This document shows, piece after piece, positions 8,189-16,202 of a DNA stretch of 36,511 bases. The notes beneath the pieces were generated by a model. It was not told where the DNA came from. It saw nothing but the letters and a program-made list of their open reading frames with translations, and ran no database searches. Origin of the DNA: Thermoanaerobaculia bacterium. Lineage in GTDB: Bacteria; Acidobacteriota; Thermoanaerobaculia; Multivoradales; J023. The DNA is taken from NCBI GenBank assembly GCA_028066595.1, contig JALCBJ010000068.1:1-36511 (forward strand). Direction: 5' to 3'. The position numbers were made by a program, and so were the translations under genes. Numbering within the stretch: the first letter of the stretch is position 1; each line of letters opens with the position of its first letter.

Positions 8189-8653
8189 GGTGAGATGGAT
8201 TCAGGAGCGCTTGGAGAAGCTTCAGGCGGACAAGAAGCGCCTGGTCCGCGCTTCGCCATCAACGTCAAGGTCGACGAGGCCACGTTCGATGAGTTGGCAG
8301 CCAAACTCGACGCGGAGATCCGCGACGCCGAGGACCTGCTGGCCTCTCAGCCGGGCAGGAAAGTGGACATCGAAGTCGACGACGCCCTGGAAAGGCGTGC
8401 TGGTTCATCTCCAGCGGACGGCGCATCTGGCGCTCGTCGGACTTGCCGCAACGGCAGCGCTTCATGCAACTGCTGTTTCCGGGCGGTCTTTCGTACTGCC
8501 GAAATTGAGGTTTCAACTCCTCGAATCATCAGTGTTTTCAGTCATTTCCGGCCGAATCACAAAATATTGGTGGTAGAGGAGCTTGAGCTGGTGAACTCGA
8601 ACCAGATTCGGACGGATCTGCGCCTGACCCGGCAGTTCGCCGAAGCTTCCTAG
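8189..8653 (+). pseudogene. Probable decayed coding remnant ending in dispersed-repeat copy C
   Basis: Two short stretches look genuinely coding but lie in different frames. One reads WIQERLEKLQADKKRLVR from about 8192. The other reads FAINVKVDEATFDELAAKLDAEIRDAEDLL, charged and helical, from about 8253. The frame change between them suggests a frameshifted gene. After about 8400 the sense quality falls, until the last 26 codons, which match the dispersed repeat and end at a TAG at 8651-8653. A single frame of 152 codons can be drawn from ATG 8195, so a real but unusual protein cannot be excluded. No family was recognised. Confidence 0.35.
8576..8645 (+). repeat. Degenerate 70-bp repeat, copy C
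   Basis: This is the third copy of the element at 4410 and 6642. It aligns through GAGCTTGAGCTG, AACTCGAACC, GATCTGCGCCTGA and GCAGTTCG. Its translation VNSNQIRTDLRLTRQFA parallels copy B, including the position of the stop codon. Confidence 0.5.
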
Positions 8654-8855
8654 GAGGACGTTGGGCTTACGGGGACGAGGACGGACCGGCTGGCTTCGCC
8701 TAGTTCTCGGTGCCGTCTCTCTAGATGTCGTCGGTCCCTCGCGAGGACCGGCGCAGCCAAGAGGGCCGCCGCGGGTTCACGACAGCGCGGAGCTTGAAAA
8801 CCTCGATTCCCGTCCGTCCAACCTCCCGAACGATCACCATCTTCGAGGAGAAACC

Positions 8856-10127
8856 ATGGCGAAACTGATTGTGATTCCCAAGCCTTCCGATCTGACCGGT
8901 ATGAGTTCCATGGCCATGGCGGGAGGGTTCGCCGCCGCGGCCGACCTGCCGTCTCAGCGCCAGACCCTCGAGATCCGCCGAGAGGCGTTGATGACGTTCG
9001 CGCGCACGATGGCCGCCGAGTCGTCGAGAGTCCGAGGCACCTTCGCGGCTGCCGGTGTGGCCGACGCCATGAGCGCCGATGCCGTGCGCGCCTTGCCGGC
9101 GGTCGGGGCGTTGATCGTCGACGAGCAACTTGTCGACCGATTTACCGCGGAAGGTGTTCACGGCGCGCTGGTCTTCGACAACCTGCAGATTCCGCTGGTG
9201 CAGTCGGACGGAAAGGCGGCCGAGTCTTCGGCAGAACCCGACTTCTGGCACCTCGAGAAGATCGACATCGGTTTCGCCCGCGACCGTGGGCTGACCGGTG
9301 ACGGTACACTGGTCGGTGTCCTGGACACCGGAATCGATGCCGGACATACCGAATTCGCCAACAAGACCGTCCACTTCCAGGAGTTCGACCTCGACGGCCA
9401 CGTGGTCTTCAACACCGCCCGTGATGCAGGAGATCATGGCACCCACGTTTCAGGCCTGATCGCGGGCCACCGCTCCGGGGTCGCACCCGGAGCCGATCTC
9501 GCAGTTGCTGCTGTTCTCACCTACACCGACGAGTTCGGCCGCAAGGTGGGCTACTTGGCGCAGATCCTGGAAGGTCTGAACTGGCTACTCAGCGAAGCCT
9601 TCCGGGGGGACGACGCGGCCCTCGGCGTCGACCTGGTCAACGCCTCTCTGGGCGGCAGCGGATACAACAACTATCTCTATTCGTCTCTGCTGACGAGCCG
9701 CATCTCCAACGGCACGGTCATGGCCGCCGCGATCGGCAACAGCGGCCGGTTCGGAATCGACAACTGGGGAACTCCCGGAGGGTACGACATCGCGATCGCA
9801 GTCGGAGCCACCGACCGCAACGACCGGGTGGCGGACTTCAGCGATTGGGGCACCATCCCGCAGCACTCGGGCCTGGCGAAGCCGGACCTGTGCGCGCCGG
9901 GGGTCGACGTCTGGTCCGCCAAGCCCCACGGCGGCTTCCAGGAGATGAGCGGCACGTCGATGGCCTGTCCCATCGTGGCCGGTGCTTGCGCGCTTCTGCT
10001 CCAAGCCGATCGGCCGCGGTACGATTGGGATGCCGATGCCCTCACGGACGATATAGTTGACCTGACGGTTCCGATCACACCGACGGCGCGCAGTGGACGC
10101 GGTCGGTTGAGCCTCAGATCGATCTGA
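8856..10127 (+). CDS. Leaderless subtilisin-family (S8) serine protease
   Basis: From the ATG at 8856, preceded by CGAGGAG five bases upstream, the protein is 423 residues. A frame open from 8661 exists but lacks a ribosome-binding site. The catalytic triad is complete: Asp157 in VLDTGID, His194 in GDHGTHVSG and Ser368 in SGTSMACP, with the oxyanion Asn295 in IGNSG. Residues 1-125 precede the catalytic core and look like a propeptide-type domain (ALPAVGALIVDEQLVDRF). There is no signal peptide or membrane helix, so the enzyme should act in the cytosol unless exported by another route. A small gene follows after 24 bases in the same orientation and shares propeptide-like character. Candidate roles are intracellular proteolysis, peptide maturation or a defence/toxin pair; none is proven. 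Confidence 0.92.
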   Translation: MAKLIVIPKPSDLTGMSSMAMAGGFAAAADLPSQRQTLEIRREALMTFARTMAAESSRVRGTFAAAGVADAMSADAVRALPAVGALIVDEQLVDRFTAEGVHGALVFDNLQIPLVQSDGKAAESSAEPDFWHLEKIDIGFARDRGLTGDGTLVGVLDTGIDAGHTEFANKTVHFQEFDLDGHVVFNTARDAGDHGTHVSGLIAGHRSGVAPGADLAVAAVLTYTDEFGRKVGYLAQILEGLNWLLSEAFRGDDAALGVDLVNASLGGSGYNNYLYSSLLTSRISNGTVMAAAIGNSGRFGIDNWGTPGGYDIAIAVGATDRNDRVADFSDWGTIPQHSGLAKPDLCAPGVDVWSAKPHGGFQEMSGTSMACPIVAGACALLLQADRPRYDWDADALTDDIVDLTVPITPTARSGRGRLSLRSI

Positions 10128-10151
10128 ACCGCGCGACCGAGGGGCGCATCC

Positions 10152-10508
10152 ATGATCCAGCCGGAAGCACTCGAGCAGATCGATCAGTTGCAGGACGAGG
10201 CCCCTTTCTCGCTGGTCGTCGAGTGGTCCAACGTCCGCTCGGCTCTGGATCGGGTTCGTGAGGAACCGCCAGGGCCTGGCCGCCAGGCCAGGCTCCGCCA
10301 CGAGCTGAAGCAGATGAAGACTCCGCTTCTCAGCCAGCTCCGCGAGCAAGGAGCGAGGGTCCGCGATCAGGAAATGACGCCCACGGCCGTCGTCGAGGCA
10401 GCGCCCGACACCTGGAAACGGCTGACCGCCAAAGACGGCATCCTGGCGACCGACGCCGAAGTGCGGGTCTTGCCCAACGCCGTCTTCGTCGCACACGACT
10501 CCGACTGA
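10152..10508 (+). CDS. Small partner protein of the subtilase, possible propeptide/inhibitor-like
   Basis: This 118-residue cytosolic protein has a GAGGGG ribosome-binding site eight bases before the ATG. It lies 24 bases behind the subtilase and is closed by a strong hairpin, so the two form a bicistron. The N-terminal half is charged and helical (LRHELKQMKTPLLSQLREQGARVRDQ). The C-terminal half has strands of the type PTAVVEAAPDTWKRL and DAEVRVLPNAVF, which resemble the strand-helix pattern of subtilisin propeptides (I9-like fold) and loosely the N-terminal region of the neighbour. That suggests a trans-acting inhibitor or chaperone, but the likeness is judged by eye and no family was firmly recognised. 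Confidence 0.7.
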   Translation: MIQPEALEQIDQLQDEAPFSLVVEWSNVRSALDRVREEPPGPGRQARLRHELKQMKTPLLSQLREQGARVRDQEMTPTAVVEAAPDTWKRLTAKDGILATDAEVRVLPNAVFVAHDSD

Positions 10509-10514
10509 GCGACG

Positions 10515-10538
10515 AACGGCGGCTTCGGCCGCCGTTCT
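10515..10538 (+). terminator. Hairpin terminator after the subtilase pair
   Basis: GAACGGCGGC and GCCGCCGTTC form a perfect 10-bp stem with a TTCG tetraloop, seven bases after the stop codon. A second smaller hairpin (GTGCCG/CGGCAC, 10555-10571) follows. There is no long T tract, but the strength and position support termination. Confidence 0.7.
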
Positions 10539-10659
10539 GCCTCGGTTCGTGCTGTGCCGTTTCGCGGCACTGCGCAGCGGCGCCAAGTGATGGTGTGACG
10601 AGTCATCCGCCACCGTGACAACCACGGATCTCCGCTAGGCCTCGAGAACACTTGGGAGA

Positions 10660-10736
10660 TGGTAGCCCCAACGGGATTCGAACCCGTGTCGCCAGCTTGA
10701 AAGGCTGGTGTCCTAACCTGGCTAGACGATGGGGCC
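10660..10736 (-). tRNA. tRNA-Glu (anticodon UUC)
   Basis: On the minus strand the sequence folds as a complete tRNA. The acceptor is GGCCCCA/TGGGGCT, and the anticodon stem CCAGC/GCTGG carries the loop CTTTCAA (anticodon TTC). The T arm is ACGGG-TTCGAAT-CCCGT. The 3' CCA is encoded (10660-10662). The 5' GGCCCCATCGTCTAG start is characteristic of tRNA-Glu. The first acceptor pair is a G-U wobble. Confidence 0.95.
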
Positions 10737-10835
10737 ACTGAGCCTGAGACCGCGTGTGAGGGCCGGTTCCCTCGCGGGCCGAGAGGATAGCACACGCGCG
10801 GGTGTTGGCCAGTGCTTCGAGACGGATCTCGAGGG

Positions 10836-11831
10836 CTACTCCAGCAGCCAGCGCCGGAATCGTTCGTCCAGTTCTTCCGGATGCTGATCGAGGTGGAGCC
10901 AGAGGCTGTCCTCGCTCCATCGTCCTCCGGCAGCGAGTTCTGCGAGGAAGCCCTTGAAGCACTCTACGAGATCAGGCTGCACGAGGAGAAAGCGTACGAA
11001 GAACGCGCTCAGCTCGTAGTCGTATGACGTTCGTACCTCGGAGTTCGGCGACACTCGATCGAAGGATGCTGGGCCCTTTGCCACCAGCTCGGCCAGCGAC
11101 GGTACGGCGTGTCCGGCACGAAGCGCCGATTGGAGCCGTCGCGCTCCGCCCTCATCACCGACCACACTGTCTAGGGGAAGAAATCCTTCGCCGGACGCCG
11201 AGTCGGCCAAGGCGTCGGCTAGACCTTCACTCAGCCAGCGGGGGAGCGGGCTCCCGAGAGCTCTTCGATGGACGAGGTGAGCGAGCTCGTGAATCGTCGT
11301 GGCGAGGACGTCTTCCGGTGGACGATCGGCGTGAAGCACGGCGACCCCTTCCGACGCAGAAGAATGCCCGGCATAGCCACGTCTCGATCCGTCGTCCGCC
11401 GATTCCCAACGTTGAAAGTCGCGCAGGTTAGCGAACAAGACGATGGTTTCGCGAGACGGGCCCTGGGGTGTGAGTCCCAGACGCGCCTGATATTCAGTGT
11501 CGAGCCGGCTGGCCAGAACGTCCAGTGCGACGAGAAGTGAAGGGTCGCGGACGTCGGTCCATAGCGAGTAGGGCCCGCATGAGACGCGACGTCCGCCGTT
11601 GGGTAGAAAAGTTCGAATGCTCTCCAGCAGCTCCGGCTCAGCTTCTACGGACGGCTTGGGTCCGAGCGGGGGAGTGAGGATCCGAGCTGGACCTGACTCG
11701 CTTTGCGCCGACTCTTCCGTTTTCTCCGCACTTCGGTCGACCGGGATCGCCACAGGATCACTGCTACAGGCAACCGCCAAGAGTAGCCCCAGGGCCAGTG
11801 AGCCGCGGCACGTTGCGCGCTGCGCGTCCAT
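10836..11831 (-). CDS. Lipoprotein zinc-metallopeptidase-like protein (HExxH, peptidase MA-like)
   Basis: This 331-residue protein has an N-terminal hydrophobic segment and a lipobox-like AVAC (Cys22), so it is probably membrane-anchored in the periplasm or outer membrane. A low-complexity linker follows (residues 25-65). The peptidase-like domain contains HELAH (His181, Glu182, His185) and a downstream glutamate in RWLSEGLAD (Glu202), the gluzincin arrangement of the peptidase MA-like superfamily. The C-terminal part includes YELSAFFVRFLL and RWLLE, as in that superfamily. The substrate is unknown. The gene stands alone downstream of the tRNA on the same strand, with no operon partner. Confidence 0.85.
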   Translation of the reverse strand: MDAQRATCRGSLALGLLLAVACSSDPVAIPVDRSAEKTEESAQSESGPARILTPPLGPKPSVEAEPELLESIRTFLPNGGRRVSCGPYSLWTDVRDPSLLVALDVLASRLDTEYQARLGLTPQGPSRETIVLFANLRDFQRWESADDGSRRGYAGHSSASEGVAVLHADRPPEDVLATTIHELAHLVHRRALGSPLPRWLSEGLADALADSASGEGFLPLDSVVGDEGGARRLQSALRAGHAVPSLAELVAKGPASFDRVSPNSEVRTSYDYELSAFFVRFLLVQPDLVECFKGFLAELAAGGRWSEDSLWLHLDQHPEELDERFRRWLLE

Positions 11832-12063
11832 GTCGTCAGCTTATCGCTGGGCCCTAACACCGGGAGCGGGATCTAACAACGTTCGATGACGTATCGTTGG
11901 GCCGCCCGTCGATGACCGTTGCGCTCGAACTGGAGACCCCTCATGCTGCATCGTCCTTTGCCCCCAGAATCGAACGCGGACCTCGGGAGGAAGGCTACGA
12001 GGTCCACAAGCCAGACGGCTAGGTGGTGGAACCTGCCCTTCCCAAACGGTTTCGGGTGAAGCG

Positions 12064-13956
12064 ATGACCAGGACCAGACCTACGAGCGCACGGTCCGCCG
12101 CGCCCTGGGGCGCTGTGTTCCTCGGGGCCCTGGCCTCCGGGGTCACATGCAGTGTTGCTGCAGCGGGGCTGGTGGCAGTACTGGCCCGGCAAGTGGTCAC
12201 CCGTGGACGCTATCCGGTCTTCGACCCTGCCGATGACATTCCGACAGGATTTGTCTTCGAATGGGCCGTTGCCGCCCTTCGGTTCGCCTGGCCAGCCGCG
12301 GCAACACTGGTCGTCGTCGTGTTCGTCGCAGGCGCATGCATCCGAGCACGTCTCGGTGGGTTCCGGCGAACCGCGGGTTTTGTCGGGGCTTCTGCTCTAC
12401 TCGGCCTTGTCGTGGTAGCACTCGCTGCGGCTCGTCTACGGGACCAGGTGGAAGACGATCGGCCCGAGGCAGGGTTCCTACCGCCGTCTGTTCCCTACGG
12501 TGCTCTGGATTGGACGCCACACCAGGCAGGGCCTGGCCGACCCGACATCGTCCTCCTCACCATCGACACCCTGCGCGCAGATCATCTCGGGTTCATGGGC
12601 TACGAGCGGGACACGTCTCCTCACCTAGACCGGTTGGCCGCGCGCGGCGTGTCGTTCACCGCCGCGATCGCCCCCGCACCCATGACCCAACACTCGCTCG
12701 CCGCCATGCTGACGGGCCAGCCGGTGCATGCCGTCGAGCCTCCGGGTTTCGGTGCGGGTTTCCGTGGCGTCTACATGCGTGACGGTTTTCATCTCCTCGC
12801 TGAACGCCTTCGCGAGGCTGGCTACGCGACGGCGGGCTTCGTCGCCAACCCCCATCTCAAGCTGGCCAACGGCTTCGGGCAAGGCTTCGACAGCTACGAC
12901 GACACGAGTGGAATGTACGGTTCTACCGGCGCGGCTCGGCAGCGGCATTCCGGGCATGTCGTCGACTCCGCTCTCGCCTGGTTGAACCGGGAAGCACGCA
13001 CCGAGGTTCCGATCTTCGTCTGGCTTCATGTGGTTGATCCGCATCATCCCTACGAGCCTGAGAATCCTGGTCCTTGGGAAGACGTCGAGTCACCTGCGTT
13101 TCAGGATTTCGAGCAGGAGTATCGCTCCTGGACCGTGCCGCAACTTTCTCGACACCTGCGTGCGATGGAAAAAGGCAAGACACCGATCCGCGCAGGAGAA
13201 GTCGAATATCTGAAGGGGCGATACGACGCCGAGATTCTCCAGGCCGATCGACATTTCGGTCGCCTCCTGGAGGGCTGGGCCGAAGCAGGTAGGGACCTCG
13301 AGAAAACGCTCTTCGTCGTCACCTCGGATCACGGCGAGGAGTTCCAGGATCATGGCGGCTTCCTTCATGCTCACACACTGTTCGACGAGCTGATCCACGT
13401 GCCGTTGGTGATCGCGGGGCCTGGATTCGAGGGAGCGCGCACCATCGACGCTCAGGCATCGTTGCTCGACCTCAAACCGACTATCCTGCGCGCCGCAGGA
13501 GCGCTTCCGCGAGCGCCGCCCCGGGCGCTGGCGGGGCGGCCGTTGCAGGATCGACTCCACGGGCGGGCGGGCCCTAATCCGGCGCCTGTCTTCCGTTCCG
13601 AGGGGCACCTCGCCTTCCGCACCCTCGACCGCAAGCTGATCTCGAAACTATCGATCATCGAGCCGGGCTGCCCGGGCGACCGGCCGCTCTCGGACTTGAA
13701 ACGGCTCTTCCGTGCTCGATATGTCAAGAATCGGCACTGGCCCGAACAGGTGGTTGAGGCGGAGATCTACGACCTGGCCACCGATCCCGGCGAGGAGCGT
13801 CTACTGGACGACCCGTGGGAGACGCATCGCATGGTCTGCCGGCTGGGAAACTACCTGCGCAATCACCCGAGGATCGACGTCGAAGACCTGGGTGGCACCG
13901 GACTCAGCGAAGAAGACCGAGAGAGCCTGCGAGCTTTGGGCTACGTCATCGACTAG
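12064..13956 (+). CDS. Membrane-anchored sulfatase-superfamily protein lacking the formylglycine cysteine
   Basis: This 630-residue protein has three N-terminal membrane helices (about 15-43, 66-95 and 103-124). The catalytic domain then begins at PDIVLLTIDTLRADHLGFMGY (from residue 160). It matches the alkaline-phosphatase/sulfatase fold, with metal-ligand regions at Asp168 and around VTSDHGEEFQDHGGFLHAH (about 420-438). At the nucleophile position, where sulfatases carry C/S-x-P-x-R, this protein reads APMTQHSLAAMLTG, placing Thr208 there. Thr is the nucleophile in phosphoethanolamine-type transferases of the same superfamily. A transferase or hydrolase acting on phosphate esters is therefore as likely as a sulfatase. 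The stop lies inside a hairpin shared with the convergent downstream gene. Confidence 0.85.
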   Translation: MTRTRPTSARSAAPWGAVFLGALASGVTCSVAAAGLVAVLARQVVTRGRYPVFDPADDIPTGFVFEWAVAALRFAWPAAATLVVVVFVAGACIRARLGGFRRTAGFVGASALLGLVVVALAAARLRDQVEDDRPEAGFLPPSVPYGALDWTPHQAGPGRPDIVLLTIDTLRADHLGFMGYERDTSPHLDRLAARGVSFTAAIAPAPMTQHSLAAMLTGQPVHAVEPPGFGAGFRGVYMRDGFHLLAERLREAGYATAGFVANPHLKLANGFGQGFDSYDDTSGMYGSTGAARQRHSGHVVDSALAWLNREARTEVPIFVWLHVVDPHHPYEPENPGPWEDVESPAFQDFEQEYRSWTVPQLSRHLRAMEKGKTPIRAGEVEYLKGRYDAEILQADRHFGRLLEGWAEAGRDLEKTLFVVTSDHGEEFQDHGGFLHAHTLFDELIHVPLVIAGPGFEGARTIDAQASLLDLKPTILRAAGALPRAPPRALAGRPLQDRLHGRAGPNPAPVFRSEGHLAFRTLDRKLISKLSIIEPGCPGDRPLSDLKRLFRARYVKNRHWPEQVVEAEIYDLATDPGEERLLDDPWETHRMVCRLGNYLRNHPRIDVEDLGGTGLSEEDRESLRALGYVID

Positions 13957-13976
13957 CCGGCGACTAGCGGCTAGTC
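13951..13976. terminator. Possible bidirectional terminator between convergent genes
   Basis: GACTAGCC (13951-13958) and GGCTAGTC (13969-13976) form an 8-bp perfect stem that includes the ends of both convergent coding regions. The stem is short and has no T tract, so the terminator role is tentative. Confidence 0.35.
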
Positions 13977-15297
13977 AGAGGATCTTCAAGACGACGAGCG
14001 TGATGTCGTCGTTCTGCTCGCCATCGGCCTTGAAGCTCCAGACGTCACCCAGAAGGGTGTCGCGGATTTCCTTCGCGGTCCGGTCGTGGTCCGTCTTCCG
14101 CAGACGCTTTGCCAGCCTTTCCGTACCGTAGACCTCTCCGCGGCTCGAGACGGTCTCGGCGATGCCATCGGTGTAGAAAATCAGGATGTCGTCGGGCTTG
14201 AATGCCACCTCGACCTCACGGATCTCCTGTTGCAGCGCCGTACCGAGGGGGAGAGCATCGAAGCCGATCTCCTCCACGTTTCCTGTAGCCGCTACATAGC
14301 GCAACATCGGAGGATGGCCTGCGCACGCCACTCGCACGACGTGACGGTCGCGATCGAAGAGCGCGTAGATCATCGTGACGAAGTTTCGCTTTCCCGTGGT
14401 CTCCCGGACGACTCGGTCGATCTTGCCCAGAACTTCCGAAGGCGAATGCGGTGACTCCTTCAGTAGATAGAGGCAGCCTCGTACCGTCGCCAACAAGAGA
14501 CCCGAGGCGACTCCGTGGCCGGCGACATCGGCCACCACGACGGCCTGGCGGATATCGTCGACCTTGAAGTATTCGTAGTAGTCGCCGCCCACTTCGCTGG
14601 CCGGAATAGAAATACCCGCGATGTCGAGCCAGGTACTCGTCGGGTCGCTGCGCGGCAGCATGGAGAGCTGGATCCGCCGGGCCTGGTCGAGCTCCTCGCG
14701 CATGCGCAAGCGCTCTCTGTGGCGTTGGTGCTCACGACGCCAGCGATCCAAGAAGTCCTCGAGGCGTCGTCGGGTGATGGAGCGCGACACGATGTAGAGG
14801 GCCACCGAGAGGGCCGTGATGGCGCTCAGCCAGACGAGGTCCAGCTCGTGATCTTCGCGAAGCACCGACAGCAGGAGATCGCGCCCGGCGGTCACCGCCC
14901 ACATCACCGAGACCACCAGAGCGGTGAAACTCGACCGCAGGCGGAAGAACAGAATCGGTGCAGCGAGAAATACGTCGCCGGGGAGGTAAACGGCTTCCCA
15001 GTGGATGAACAGCAGGCGGATGAGGAGGGGCTGCGCCACCAAGTACGTGACGAGGGTAGGCGGGAAGTGTCGTCGGAGCCACGGCGTGTCGCGCAGGCTG
15101 TAGAGCGCCCGCACCAGAACCAGGCTGACGGCGGGCACGATGAGCGCCAGATATTGCCCTTCGATGGCGAGGATGAAGAACATCACGAGCAGCGCCGCCG
15201 TAACTCCTCCTAGGAGACGGTAGAGCACCGATCGATTGATGTCGTCGAAAAAGGTCCGGACGGCCTGGTTCTCCGGCAGGAGGATCAGCTCGTCCAT
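13975..15297 (-). CDS. Membrane SpoIIE/RsbU-type PP2C serine phosphatase
   Basis: The ATG at 15297 gives 440 residues; a GTG 14 codons upstream is an alternative start. Residues 25-190 contain about six membrane helices. A charged helical linker follows (RRREHQRHRERLRMREELDQARR), the usual signalling helix before RsbU-type domains. The PPM phosphatase domain spans about 225-438, with all its landmarks: VGGDYYEYF, VADVAGHGVASGLL, FVTMIYALFD, CAGHPPMLRY, FYTDGIAETVS and the C-terminal NDDITLVVL with paired Asp residues for Mn/Mg. Proteins of this family dephosphorylate anti-anti-sigma (STAS) proteins in partner-switching pathways. No STAS or anti-sigma gene lies nearby, so the target must be elsewhere. 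It is convergent with the sulfatase-like gene. Confidence 0.9.
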   Translation of the reverse strand: MDELILLPENQAVRTFFDDINRSVLYRLLGGVTAALLVMFFILAIEGQYLALIVPAVSLVLVRALYSLRDTPWLRRHFPPTLVTYLVAQPLLIRLLFIHWEAVYLPGDVFLAAPILFFRLRSSFTALVVSVMWAVTAGRDLLLSVLREDHELDLVWLSAITALSVALYIVSRSITRRRLEDFLDRWRREHQRHRERLRMREELDQARRIQLSMLPRSDPTSTWLDIAGISIPASEVGGDYYEYFKVDDIRQAVVVADVAGHGVASGLLLATVRGCLYLLKESPHSPSEVLGKIDRVVRETTGKRNFVTMIYALFDRDRHVVRVACAGHPPMLRYVAATGNVEEIGFDALPLGTALQQEIREVEVAFKPDDILIFYTDGIAETVSSRGEVYGTERLAKRLRKTDHDRTAKEIRDTLLGDVWSFKADGEQNDDITLVVLKIL

Positions 15298-15392
15298 CGA
15301 CCTGCGTTCCGTATTCGCCACGCAAGGATGGTAGCCCACGCCGCACTGCGGCTCAAAGCGCTATCTGCTTGAGGGGACTCGCTTTTTCCCGA

Positions 15393-16193
15393 TCACGCGC
15401 CGGAACGCTCGTCTTCTTCGGCACTTTCCGTGGTCGGACGATGGCGTAGCCGGTACCAGAGGCGACCCACTGTCTCGTGGTAATACCAATAGCTCGATGA
15501 CATGCCGAACTCCGATGGCAGCAGCGAGATCAGTCCGAGTTCTTGCCGCCCGGTGCCGGTGATCGCCGTGGGGACAGGGGTCACGCCGAGTCCTGTTCTC
15601 CGGAATGCCTCGGCTGATCTCGGCATGTGCCAAGCATGAGTGACCAGAAGCACATGGTCGAATCCCTCGGCCTGCAGGATTGCTGCGGATCGCGTGGCAT
15701 TCGCGGCGGTATCGTGACTGATCGGCTCGATCCAACGCACGGGAACGCGAAAATCCTCACGAAGACTGTCAGCCATCAGTGGACCTGCGCCATTCCCGGA
15801 AACGAGGATCGGCAGTCCGGTGGCTCGGTGAGCGCGTGCCGCCAAGGCCAGGCGCTCCAGCGTCAGGCTGCTGGGTGCGTCGTCCGCCTCCGAGTCGGTA
15901 CCGTTCGAGACGCGCCCGGCGTCGAGCACGACGATCGCGACGTCGGACCGACCCGAGAACGACTCGGCGAGCTCATCGGGCCTCAGCTGAGGGTATTGGG
16001 TTTCTACTCTGCGCAAGAGGGAAAGACCTACCAGCGGCGTCGAGAGGACATAGAGACCCAGCAAGCTGAAGGCGAGCCCGGCCTTGGCCCAGGGATCCCA
16101 GCGGCTGCCCAGACCAAGCCACGCGACACAGCCCAGGATCAGCAGTCCGGCGGGAGGTAGGAACAGGCGCTTGAGGAATCGAGAAGGACGCAT
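15393..16193 (-). CDS. DUF218 (YdcF/SanA/ElyC-type) membrane-anchored protein
   Basis: This 266-residue protein has two N-terminal hydrophobic helices (about 8-28 and 33-58) and a DUF218 domain from about 82. Signature elements are AIVVLDAG, SSLTLERLALAARAHRATGLPILVSG, the acidic SHDTAANATRSAAIL and VLLVTHAWHMPRSAEAFRR. The family includes ElyC and SanA of enteric bacteria, which affect envelope integrity, but the molecular reaction is not firmly known. The start follows the stop of the nitrilase gene by nine bases on the same strand, so the two are probably co-transcribed. The last 20 residues are charged and unremarkable. Confidence 0.88.
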   Translation of the reverse strand: MRPSRFLKRLFLPPAGLLILGCVAWLGLGSRWDPWAKAGLAFSLLGLYVLSTPLVGLSLLRRVETQYPQLRPDELAESFSGRSDVAIVVLDAGRVSNGTDSEADDAPSSLTLERLALAARAHRATGLPILVSGNGAGPLMADSLREDFRVPVRWIEPISHDTAANATRSAAILQAEGFDHVLLVTHAWHMPRSAEAFRRTGLGVTPVPTAITGTGRQELGLISLLPSEFGMSSSYWYYHETVGRLWYRLRHRPTTESAEEDERSGA

Positions 16194-16202
16194 GCCGGGC
16201 GC

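Noticed and set aside
8661..8855. N-terminal extension of the subtilase to 8661
   Set aside because: The sequence is Arg/Gly/Pro-rich with no ribosome-binding site, while ATG 8856 has CGAGGAG at good spacing.
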